Position numbers and translations under genes: made by a program. Below the pieces are notes generated by a model. That model saw only the letters and a list, made by a program, of their open reading frames with translations, was not told the origin of the DNA and did not search any database. A DNA stretch of 5,778 bases from Bacteroidota bacterium (lineage in GTDB: Bacteria; Bacteroidota; Bacteroidia; Bacteroidales; Prolixibacteraceae). The stretch covers positions 1 through 5,778 of the forward strand of contig DAOVTY010000209.1 of assembly GCA_030632865.1 (NCBI GenBank), read 5' to 3'. Of the stretch, positions 1 to 5,778 are shown piece by piece (position 1 is the first letter of the stretch; every line of letters begins with the position of its first letter).

Positions 1-647
1 GGAGAAGGATGTAAATTTACAAAATCATTATCCCAGTCAAACTCTCCGGCATATATTCTTTCGGTAACTTCTTTTGCCAAATTAATAGTTGAAATATTAT
101 AATGTTCAGCTACTTTTTCGTGAAGTTGTATTACATCCGGAACTTTCTTATTTTGGTAATTCTCCATTTTTTCAGGATCAACAAAATGCATAATTACAAT
201 ATCGCAAAGTGGATTTGAATTTTTTGCATGTCGCACAATTCCTTCCATACTTTGTATAATTTCACCCGGTGTACGTCTATTAGTATCATCATTAACGGCA
301 GCTTCTTCGAAAAGCAAATCTATTTTACCATTTTTTAAAACATCGCGTTCAAAACGAAAAGCTCCTGGAGTAGAACCCATAGATGGAATTCCGGCTGCAA
401 TAAAATCGAATTCTGTTTCAGGAAATTTCTGTTGTAAATAACTACACACCGAGTCGCGCCAGCCCGGGTTAAAAGTAATTGATCCGCCAAGAAATGCAAC
501 TCTTCCTTTTTTCTCATACTTAAATTTTAAGAATGAGTTTTTTAAACTTTCCCGATGTGTATGATAATTATCTGAATCCAGTTTTTGTGCGTTTGAAATA
601 TGGATTGAGAATATGATAATAACTAATACTAAAATTTTATTTTTCAT
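1..647 (-). CDS. Exported SGNH/GDSL-type hydrolase (esterase/deacetylase-like), C-terminus cut by window edge
   Basis: A reading frame opens at the ATG at 647-645 and stays open to base 1: 215 full codons plus a partial Pro codon, so the 3' end is missing. Residues 1-20 form a signal peptide (Lys-rich start, hydrophobic LVLVIIIF core, cleavage likely after Asn-Ala at 19-20), so the product is exported. SGNH blocks are visible: block I GGSIT at 54-58 with nucleophile Ser56, block II Gly at 86 in AAGIPSMGS, and block III as AVND at 117-120 with Asn119. The block V His is probably His213 in NLHPS at the truncated end. Family members hydrolyse ester bonds, often removing acetyl or acyl groups from glycans or lipids; the substrate cannot be read here. 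It lies 21 bp after the nitroreductase stop on the same strand, so the two are probably cotranscribed. No Shine-Dalgarno is seen; the bases before ATG are A-rich. The expected Asp three residues before His213 is absent (Val210). Family assignment is good, substrate unknown. Confidence 0.88.
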   Translation of the reverse strand, partial: MKNKILVLVIIIFSIHISNAQKLDSDNYHTHRESLKNSFLKFKYEKKGRVAFLGGSITFNPGWRDSVCSYLQQKFPETEFDFIAAGIPSMGSTPGAFRFERDVLKNGKIDLLFEEAAVNDDTNRRTPGEIIQSMEGIVRHAKNSNPLCDIVIMHFVDPEKMENYQNKKVPDVIQLHEKVAEHYNISTINLAKEVTERIYAGEFDWDNDFVNLHPS

Positions 648-668
648 TTTACAAACTTTGAACTCTTA

Positions 669-1232
669 TTATTTCCACTCAACTTTTTCGTTAATATTCC
701 CTCTTCCCTGCGATGGATAATCCATTGCAATTTCGCCTACAAATAAAAATCCCAATAATTTTTGTCGAGGTCCAAGATTAAGAATACCGTTTAATATTGG
801 TAAAAATTGTGGTGTTGACCAAAATGCTCCTAGATTTATTTCAGTAGCAGTAAGCCACATATTTTGAACTGCCATAGAAACTGCGGCAATCTCTTCCCAC
901 TCTGGTATTCGATTTGCAATATCGCGCTCTAAAATTATTGCAATAGCAACCGGAACACGAATTAGACTATTTCTAAATTGCTCTACTTTTTGCAAATTTA
1001 CAGATTCTCCAGATTCATTTTTTTTATTCAAAAAGAAGTAAATTTCATCAGCTAATTTTTGTTTGGCATCGCCAGTATAAACTTTAAATCTCCAGGGTTC
1101 TGTTTGTTTATGATTTGGTGCCCAATTGGCACTCTCTAATAATTGCAGTATTCTATCTTTCGAAATCTCCTTTTTAGCTAAAAACCGTGGTGGAGTCGCC
1201 CTTCGAGTTTTTATAATTTCGTTGATATTCAT
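669..1232 (-). CDS. Nitroreductase family protein (FMN-dependent, YdjA-like)
   Basis: This complete 187-residue protein has the length of small single-domain nitroreductases. Such enzymes bind FMN and use NAD(P)H to reduce nitro compounds, quinones or similar acceptors in the cytoplasm, usually as dimers. Visible family marks are the N-terminal Arg10-Arg11 pair (FMN phosphate contact in the family; the usual following Ser is Ala12), WAPNHKQTEPWRF at 37-49, a long helix around 112-135 ending in LGAFWSTP (134-141), and GFLFVGE at 161-167 near the C-terminus. The WAPNHK/EPWRF pattern resembles the YdjA branch more than the NfsB branch. There is no signal peptide. The ATG at 1232-1230 is chosen because the FMN-binding arginines follow within ten residues; upstream bases are A-rich without a Shine-Dalgarno. 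The SGNH hydrolase gene follows 21 bp downstream, suggesting an operon, but no functional link between the two is apparent. The physiological substrate is unknown. Confidence 0.93.
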   Translation of the reverse strand: MNINEIIKTRRATPPRFLAKKEISKDRILQLLESANWAPNHKQTEPWRFKVYTGDAKQKLADEIYFFLNKKNESGESVNLQKVEQFRNSLIRVPVAIAIILERDIANRIPEWEEIAAVSMAVQNMWLTATEINLGAFWSTPQFLPILNGILNLGPRQKLLGFLFVGEIAMDYPSQGRGNINEKVEWK

Positions 1233-1378
1233 TTTATTATGATAAAGAGTTAGTTTATATTAAAATATGAATGTAAAATAAGCTTGGTAAATATAAAACA
1301 TAAAGAGAATAAAAAATTATAAATAATCGCTCTAATTATATTTTCGAACTATATTTGAATAAATCATTAATTAAAAAT
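1233..1378. other. Divergent intergenic region between nitroreductase and fucosidase
   Basis: These 146 bp are very AT-rich and separate the minus-strand nitroreductase from the plus-strand fucosidase, so both promoters should lie here. The plus-strand -7 box is listed separately. For the minus strand the best candidate is TATATTTA (+ strand 1289-1296), one base off TAnnTTTG, with no clear -33 TTG at the right distance, so I do not call it as a promoter. I see no gene, no clear operator palindrome and no riboswitch. Confidence 0.6.
1350..1357 (+). promoter_or_regulatory. Candidate Bacteroidota -7 promoter box for the fucosidase gene
   Basis: TATATTTG matches the Bacteroidota -7 consensus TAnnTTTG at all fixed positions. 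It ends 21 bases before the ATG at 1379, giving a short A/T-rich leader. No TTG is found about 20 bases upstream, so only half of the promoter is convincing. The box overlaps the in-frame TTG codon at 1355, which argues against that codon being the start. Confidence 0.45.
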
Positions 1379-3187
1379 ATGAAATACTATTCTCATAAAT
1401 TTTATATAATAGCTTTTACGCTGTTACTTCTCACAAATTACACAAATGGTCAGCAACAAACCAACGAGCGTGCACAATGGTTTACCGATTCGCGATTCGG
1501 AATGTTTATACATTGGGGCATTTACAGCGGCGCCGAAGGAATTTGGAAAGGTGAAAAATTACGAAATGACAATGATTATGCTGAGTGGATTTTATACCGA
1601 AACAGAATAGACCGCGAAGAATACGTTACTTTGCTCGACCGTTTCGACTGGAAAAAAATAGATCCTGAAAAGTGGGTTTTACATGCAAAAAACTCGGGAA
1701 TGAAATATGTGACGCTAACAGCAAAACATCACGATGGATTTGCTTTGTGGGATAGTAAAGTTAGTGATTATGATTTGGGAAATTACACAAATCCAAAGCG
1801 CGACATTGTAAAAGAATTGGCAGAAGCTTGTAAAAAGCATGGATTGAAAATAGGTTTATATTATTCGCACTGGGTTGACTGGGAACATAAATATGGATGG
1901 GATCACACACGCGAAATTTACGGAATTACCGGTGACGAATATGACCAATACTGGCAGGAAAAAGTTATTCCTCAAATGCGTGAATTATTGACCAATTATG
2001 GCGAAATTGATATGATTTGGTTTGATATGTGGATTCATCATTCACGCTCTGTAGTTACCAAAAAACAATTAATCCAACTAAAAGGATTAATACGAGAATT
2101 ACAGCCTAACTGTTTGGTTAATTCGCGACTAGGTCTCTCAATTGAAGAAGATTCCGACATCGACTTTAAAACTTTGGGCGACAACCAAATTGGTAATAAA
2201 AAAGAGGATTTTCCGTGGCAATCACCAGCAACAGTAGCACATTCATGGGGATTTCATTCGTTAGATACAAAGTATAAATCTACTACTACGTTATTAAAAT
2301 CGCTTATAAATAATGTAAGTTTAAATGGCAATTTCATGCTAAATATCGGGCCCCGAGCAAACGGAGATATACCCTACGAAGTTTCGCAACGAATGTTAGA
2401 AATGGGTAAATGGTTGAATGTAAATGGTGAATCAATTTATGGAACGAAAGCGTTTAATTTACGCAAAAATCAGCACGACTGGGGAAAAATTACGTGTAAA
2501 GAAACTCCTGATGGATTTAAACTGTACCTCCATATTTTCACATGGCCACTTAATAATAAATTAAATTTGACAGGAATTTCTGCATCACCAAAAAAAGTTT
2601 ATTTACTTGCCGATGATCAAAAAACAGAATTAAACTTCACTAATACCAATGTTTTTACTGAGATAAATCTAACATCAACAAAAACCAACCCGTATGTTTC
2701 TGTAATTGTGGTGGAGTACGACAAGAAGCCCAATATTGTAGATAATTTGGTTGCCAAAACTGTTGACGGCGGTTATTCTTTACTTCCTCAAAATCAAATA
2801 ATAGAAGATGAATTCTTAATCCTAAATCCAAAGGAAAACAGAGGAACTATTCCAGCACACATTGAAATTGGAAAAGAAAAAACATTGAAATGGCAAATTT
2901 ATGTTGATGAACCTGGTGATAAAAACATTGATATTTCGTATAGTTTTCAAAATGAATCAAAAGAAAGTAAACTCAGTTTAACAGTTGCTAATAAAACAAT
3001 TTCTCAAGTAATCAGTCAAACCGGAAAAACAGTTGGAGAACCCGGCCAAAATTGGGTAATCGACAATTACAAATCTAACCGTTTGGGAAAAATAAATTTT
3101 CAGAACAAAGGGTTTTACGAAGTAGAATTAACTCTTTATCCTGCAGAGAAGGATCAGATTAATTTTCAATGGGTTTGGATAGAATAA
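1379..3187 (+). CDS. Exported GH29 alpha-L-fucosidase-family protein
   Basis: This 602-residue protein starts at ATG 1379. An in-frame TTG at 1355 would add eight residues but lies inside a promoter box. Residues 1-24 look like a signal peptide (LLLLTN core, cleavage near Gly24-Gln25). The GH29 catalytic barrel spans about 30-355: FGMFIHWGIYSG (40-51, with the conserved His45), AKHHDGFALW (115-124), IGLYYSHWVDW (158-168), then IDMIWFD with the expected nucleophile Asp216. Further on are SWGF (289-292), NFMLNIGPRANGDIP (318-332) and NGESIYGT (349-356). GH29 enzymes remove alpha-linked L-fucose from glycans by a retaining mechanism. Two beta-rich C-terminal regions follow (about 360-447 and 450-602); the last, with WQIYVDEPG and a final WVWIE, resembles a carbohydrate-binding or accessory beta-sandwich. 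Oddly, GDNQ (Gln270) and WQSPATV (Gln281) carry Gln where many relatives have Glu, so the acid/base residue is not obvious. Family is confident; activity and substrate are not proven. Confidence 0.93.
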   Translation: MKYYSHKFYIIAFTLLLLTNYTNGQQQTNERAQWFTDSRFGMFIHWGIYSGAEGIWKGEKLRNDNDYAEWILYRNRIDREEYVTLLDRFDWKKIDPEKWVLHAKNSGMKYVTLTAKHHDGFALWDSKVSDYDLGNYTNPKRDIVKELAEACKKHGLKIGLYYSHWVDWEHKYGWDHTREIYGITGDEYDQYWQEKVIPQMRELLTNYGEIDMIWFDMWIHHSRSVVTKKQLIQLKGLIRELQPNCLVNSRLGLSIEEDSDIDFKTLGDNQIGNKKEDFPWQSPATVAHSWGFHSLDTKYKSTTTLLKSLINNVSLNGNFMLNIGPRANGDIPYEVSQRMLEMGKWLNVNGESIYGTKAFNLRKNQHDWGKITCKETPDGFKLYLHIFTWPLNNKLNLTGISASPKKVYLLADDQKTELNFTNTNVFTEINLTSTKTNPYVSVIVVEYDKKPNIVDNLVAKTVDGGYSLLPQNQIIEDEFLILNPKENRGTIPAHIEIGKEKTLKWQIYVDEPGDKNIDISYSFQNESKESKLSLTVANKTISQVISQTGKTVGEPGQNWVIDNYKSNRLGKINFQNKGFYEVELTLYPAEKDQINFQWVWIE

Positions 3188-3320
3188 TGACATAATTAAA
3201 TTCAACTATCTATTTTTCAGTAATTTACATTCATTAAAAACAAATACTCCCAACCAGTGTTATCAACAATTGTTAATAACACCTGTTGATTCATGGTGAA
3301 TACAAAGCTGTACAAAAACC
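3188..3320. other. Gene-free spacer after the fucosidase
   Basis: AT-rich spacer between the fucosidase stop and the promoter of the putative RNA gene. It contains the 26-bp palindrome listed separately and no open frame worth calling. No hairpin followed by a T-tract is present, so a classical terminator for the fucosidase is not visible; fucosidase transcripts might run into the downstream RNA. Confidence 0.6.
3257..3282. repeat. Near-perfect 26-bp palindrome (inverted TTATYAACA pair)
   Basis: The arms GTGTTAT and ATAACAC flank the centre AACAATTGTT. The whole 26 bases are self-complementary except for one position pair (C3264 against A3275). Each half carries a 9-mer, TTATCAACA (+) and TTATTAACA (-), one base away from the DnaA box TTATNCACA. 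No T-tract follows, so it is not a normal terminator. It could be a protein-binding operator, a cruciform or RNA hairpin, or a replication-related site; the sequence alone does not decide. Confidence 0.6.
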
Positions 3321-3351
3321 TTGCACATAACCACAAAACTACTTACTTTTG
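3321..3351 (+). promoter_or_regulatory. Bacteroidota-type promoter for the putative ncRNA
   Basis: TTG at 3321-3323 serves as the -33 element and TACTTTTG at 3344-3351 is a full match to the -7 consensus TAnnTTTG, with 20 bases between them, within the usual spacing. Transcription would start a few bases downstream, about 3355-3361. No start codon with a long frame follows, which supports an RNA product. Confidence 0.6.
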
Positions 3352-3809
3352 ATTCATCAGGTGAGCCATAAAAGGTTGCTCGGAAAGTGTAGAAAAGAGG
3401 AAAGTTACTTAGTTGAAACTTGAATCGATTCATCCCCTCCCTCGGGAAGGTGCACTGGAAAAGCCGAAGTTTAAACGCGACTATCTGGATAGTTAAAGTT
3501 TAAGCAATCAGCTGAAAGGAAATCCAGAAGTTCTTTCAAGATTGAGTCATCAGGCAGGAAGTAAAGAGACCTCGGTTTCGACTGCAAAACTGCACAACAC
3601 GAAAGGGGCAACCCGGAAATGTTGATTAGAAAAGCAAAATCCGAAAGGAAGATGCGTAATAAACTGAAAAGACACTTCGTTCAGGGAAGCAAACCGGAAC
3701 GCAAAATGAACTACCGAAAAGTTTACGCTGTAAAAAGCTGAGCTGGAAGGTACAGGGCAGAAATTATTCGAAAGAATAAAAGAAGCCAACCGCAATAACC
3801 GTAGCTTGG

Positions 3810-3839
3810 CACGAGAGGAAACTTCGGTTACCTCGAGTG
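3810..3839 (+). other. UUCG-capped hairpin with tandem G-A mismatches inside the putative ncRNA
   Basis: A C(UUCG)G tetraloop (3822-3827) caps a stem formed by 3815-3822 and 3827-3834 with one A-A mismatch (3819/3830). Below it are two adjacent mismatches, G3813-A3836 and A3814-G3835, in the orientation of sheared tandem G-A pairs. A lower stem, CAC/GTG (3810-3812 with 3837-3839), follows. This arrangement is common in structured RNAs. It abuts the terminator stem directly. Confidence 0.6.
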
Positions 3840-3881
3840 AATGGGAACTATTCGTAAAAGATTAGTTCCCATTTGTGTTTT
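3840..3881 (+). terminator. Rho-independent terminator of the putative ncRNA
   Basis: An 11-bp perfect stem, AATGGGAACTA (3840-3850) with TAGTTCCCATT (3863-3873), closes a 12-base loop and is followed by a T-rich tail (TGTGTTTT, 3874-3881). The tail is on the plus-strand side, matching an RNA transcribed left to right. Since no plus-strand protein gene precedes it within 650 bp, it supports the ncRNA call. Confidence 0.8.
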
Positions 3882-3920
3882 ATAGAAGACACTAAACCAT
3901 TATTCTAATTAAATATTTAT

Positions 3921-3950
3921 AAAAAAAGCCCGGAAAAAATTCCAGACTTT
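3921..3950 (-). terminator. Rho-independent terminator of the M14 peptidase gene
   Basis: Read on the minus strand, AAAGTCTGGAA pairs with TTCCGGGCTTT (two G-T wobbles) around a TTTT loop, and the T-tract runs to 3921. On the plus strand the wobbles become C-A mismatches and no T-tract follows, so it acts in the minus direction only. It starts about 22 bp beyond the peptidase stop codon. Confidence 0.8.
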
Positions 3951-3972
3951 AAATATTCTTACATAATTTATT

Positions 3973-5778
3973 TTATTTCAGCAACAGAGCATTAAACAAC
4001 AATTTATATGTTCCGGCTGTTGAAGCCCTAAATTGCGGATAAAATCCATAAAGGACAAATTGTCCCTTTCCTTTTTTAGCCCAAACCATTGCCGACTTAC
4101 CTTCTAACAATTCATTATTTTTTGCATAACCACTGGCTAAAACTTTATCATCTGGATAAGATGCTATAACACGACGATCGGTGTCGAAATAAGGAATAGA
4201 AGTTGAAAAAACAGGGCGCCCACGCGAAAATACTTTTGCTGTTTTTTGCATTCCTAAAGTTAGCGGATGATCAATTTTCAAGTCAATATTTAATAATGAA
4301 CCCGGCGCATACAAACCACTTTTTTTCAAATTATCAGATATATCGGAAACCGGCAATTGAAACTCTTCAATCTTTTTATCCGATATTTTTATTGATTGCG
4401 CCCCTAGGAATAAACCTGTAGAAAGTCCCCAACTCACAATAGTTCCTCCATCGTTTACAAATTTCATAAGTTTTTGTACTCCCTCTTTTTCTATTCCTTT
4501 TGTAAATTGCGGATCATATGAAGGAATTGAATAAGCACCGCTACTTCCTTTATATTTCCCTTCTAATAAAATTGATTTATTATTATCAGGAAAAACAATT
4601 ACATCAAATTCTGACAAATTTTTCTCTTTAACTTCACCAGGTTTTACAACCGTAAAAGGAATTTGATATGTATCGAAAATATAACGTGTCCAACCTGCAT
4701 CCATATCATGAAAGTTAGTTTCTATTAAAGCAATTTTAGGAAGCTCTAACTCGTCTATATTTTCGGATAAGGTTTGAGTTAGCGATATAGGATTTACTGT
4801 TAAATCACTAAAAACATCATGCAATTTATCTGATTTATTCTTTGTTATATCAATTACAAAATCTCCACGTTGAAGAATTACCTCTCCTACTTTTAAAGAT
4901 TCTGTTATTCTCAAAACTTTAATACCCTGAGACATTGCTTTAAAAGCAACTTTAAAACTTTCGTTATTGCTAACCGGAAAAACAAGAGATTTTATATTTT
5001 CTGAATGTTCAGCTTTAAATTGCAATGGGAATTCAACTTTTAATAATGCAGTTTCTAAACTATTAACTACTTCATCAATTTGAAAAGACGACACACCGCG
5101 GTGCAGCGGCAACGACCAACTTGTAATATCATACGGTTTAATCATTTCTCCACCAGGAGTATAATGCCGCTCCGGAAACTTTTGAGATTCCAAAACCTCT
5201 TTAATAAAGGCACGATAAGGTTGCGCCAAAGGAACAATATAATCTCCTTTTTCAATTACTCGCCCGTTATATTGTAATTTATCAGATGTTTTGTAAACCG
5301 CCACTCCATGTTCATCTAACAAAGTAATTAAGCCATACAATTCTCCTTTATCGTGCTGAATATTAGGTAAAATAAAGTATGCAGGAGCGAGAGTTTTGCC
5401 CTTTTTAACTTCCTTTTTACAAAGTGCATTACGATTTAACAGAATCTCATTTTTATGAATTGAACCAGTTTTTATAAGCGACCATGTTGATGACATTTCA
5501 TATTCAATAATATCGTTTAAACGCCACCAGCCACCGTTCCACGGGAATGGCATATTTATACTTTTCTTGTATTCGCCCAAACCTTTACCAGATGCTCGCA
5601 ATTCATTCTTTTCGATATAAATAGGTTTTGCAAATTGCACACTTGCACACTCGGTTAACAAACCAATAACATTTTTCCATAAAGCAGTTTCTGTTGAGCC
5701 TGGCCAATAATCGTCAAACAAATAGTGCTGCGAAACTCCTGCTAAGCCATCTGCAGCCATGTCTGTTGCCATGTTCGA
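3973..5778 (-). CDS. M14-family zinc carboxypeptidase-like protein, N-terminus cut by window edge
   Basis: The frame ends with TAA at 3975-3973 and is open to the right edge (601 codons seen, beginning Ser-Asn before the first Met at 5772). That Met is internal, because the text starts in the middle of the catalytic domain. Numbering from it, DDYWPGSTETALWKN (20-34) and LLTECAS (38-44) match the C-terminal part of M14 carboxypeptidases, with Glu41 as the likely catalytic Glu. The zinc-binding H-x-x-E and second His lie upstream, outside the window, as would any signal peptide. NMPFPWNGGWW (73-83) is also typical of the long Bacteroidota M14 proteins as I remember them. Residues 345-599 form a class I glutamine-amidotransferase-like fold (KIALIET, DAGWTRY, DVIVFPD, FVNDGGTIVSWG, PGSLL, GFYPQFRASTAGTYKLLFNALL) that in this family is an accessory C-terminal domain. 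The role is probably extracytoplasmic peptide trimming; specificity unknown. Confidence 0.9.
   Translation of the reverse strand, partial: SNMATDMAADGLAGVSQHYLFDDYWPGSTETALWKNVIGLLTECASVQFAKPIYIEKNELRASGKGLGEYKKSINMPFPWNGGWWRLNDIIEYEMSSTWSLIKTGSIHKNEILLNRNALCKKEVKKGKTLAPAYFILPNIQHDKGELYGLITLLDEHGVAVYKTSDKLQYNGRVIEKGDYIVPLAQPYRAFIKEVLESQKFPERHYTPGGEMIKPYDITSWSLPLHRGVSSFQIDEVVNSLETALLKVEFPLQFKAEHSENIKSLVFPVSNNESFKVAFKAMSQGIKVLRITESLKVGEVILQRGDFVIDITKNKSDKLHDVFSDLTVNPISLTQTLSENIDELELPKIALIETNFHDMDAGWTRYIFDTYQIPFTVVKPGEVKEKNLSEFDVIVFPDNNKSILLEGKYKGSSGAYSIPSYDPQFTKGIEKEGVQKLMKFVNDGGTIVSWGLSTGLFLGAQSIKISDKKIEEFQLPVSDISDNLKKSGLYAPGSLLNIDLKIDHPLTLGMQKTAKVFSRGRPVFSTSIPYFDTDRRVIASYPDDKVLASGYAKNNELLEGKSAMVWAKKGKGQFVLYGFYPQFRASTAGTYKLLFNALLLK

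Larger units (their letters stand above)
3356..3881 (+). ncRNA. Putative structured non-coding RNA of about 500 nt, family unknown
   Basis: The block sits between a TTG/TAnnTTTG promoter and a strong intrinsic terminator. Hand-counted GC is 38-52% in sampled lines, against about 20-37% in sampled lines of the flanking peptidase gene, and the + strand is unusually rich in A and G. All three + frames are broken by stops. Local hairpins are frequent: ACTAT/ATAGT (3480-3493), TGAAAGGA/TTCTTTCA (3513-3538), GGG(GCAA)CCC (3605-3614), nested GCGTAA/TTACGC (3654-3728) around CGTTC/GAACG (3678-3701), TTATTC(GAAA)GAATAA (3764-3779), GCCAA/TTGGC (3785-3810), and a UUCG-capped stem (3810-3839). Several loops are GNRA or UUCG tetraloops, typical of folded RNA. 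I looked for RNase P, tmRNA and group II intron domain V signatures and found none that hold. The 5' boundary is inferred from the promoter. It could also be processed from fucosidase mRNA. Function unknown. Confidence 0.6.

Noticed and set aside
335..517. 60-residue minus-strand frame
   Set aside because: Out-of-frame shadow of the SGNH hydrolase, which has the signal peptide and catalytic motifs in another frame.
3619..3741. 40-residue Lys/Arg-rich plus-strand frame starting at ATG 3619
   Set aside because: It lies inside the hairpin-rich RNA, overlaps the nested GCGTAA/TTACGC stem, and its composition follows from the purine richness. There is no recognisable family; an overlapping second frame (3734-3865) ends inside the terminator stem.
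3397..3765. RNase P RNA (GAGGAAAGT at 3397 and CAGAAAT at 3759 recall conserved regions I and V)
   Set aside because: The bases after GAGGAAAGT do not continue as the conserved P4 strand, and the other universal RNase P motifs are missing.
3550..3795. 81-residue minus-strand frame
   Set aside because: Ser/Phe-rich complement of the purine-rich RNA block, with no family resemblance, and placed antisense to a promoter-terminator unit.
3356..3881. Group II intron (the block begins GTGAGCC, near the GUGYG intron start)
   Set aside because: No 34-nt domain V with an AGC triad and GAAA-capped stem is visible, no intron-encoded protein is present, and the block ends in an intrinsic terminator rather than a domain VI/3' splice site.
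4203..5277. Two plus-strand frames (4203-4421 and 5080-5277)
   Set aside because: Both lie antisense within the well-supported M14 peptidase-like gene and show no family features.
1..5778. Polysaccharide utilisation locus
   Set aside because: A fucosidase and an SGNH hydrolase are suggestive, but no SusC/SusD pair, sensor or anti-sigma factor lies in the window.
1..5778. CRISPR array, tRNA, rRNA or insertion sequence
   Set aside because: No regularly spaced repeats, tRNA cloverleaf, rRNA motif, transposase or terminal inverted repeats were found by reading both strands.

Overview
The window (5778 bp) is AT-rich DNA that looks like a Bacteroidota chromosome. This is inferred from three things: no Shine-Dalgarno sequences before the starts, TAnnTTTG-type -7 promoter boxes, and exported carbohydrate- and peptide-degrading enzymes whose sequence style is common in that phylum. 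Nothing here fixes the genus.

Layout, left to right. (1) A minus-strand pair at 1-1232: a nitroreductase gene, then 21 bp later an exported SGNH/GDSL-type hydrolase whose C-terminus runs off the left edge. (2) A divergent 146-bp intergenic region (1233-1378) with a good -7 box for the plus strand. (3) A plus-strand exported GH29 alpha-L-fucosidase-family enzyme (1379-3187) with C-terminal beta-sandwich regions. (4) A gene-free stretch of almost 800 bp (3188-3972). It holds a near-perfect 26-bp palindrome, a Bacteroidota-type promoter (3321-3351), a purine-rich block of about 500 nt of higher GC that is full of hairpins but has no convincing protein, and a rho-independent terminator (3840-3881). 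Together these look like an independent structured non-coding RNA gene that I cannot assign to a known family. (5) A minus-strand M14-type zinc carboxypeptidase-like protein (3973-5778), cut off at its N-terminus by the right edge, with its own terminator at 3921-3950.

The fucosidase, the SGNH hydrolase and the peptidase are all of types that act outside the cytoplasm, which fits a saprophytic or host-glycan-degrading lifestyle. No SusC/SusD pair is visible, so a polysaccharide utilisation locus cannot be claimed from this window. The part most deserving a second look is the putative RNA gene between the fucosidase and the peptidase. It is followed by the substitution of Gln at both positions where many fucosidase relatives carry Glu.
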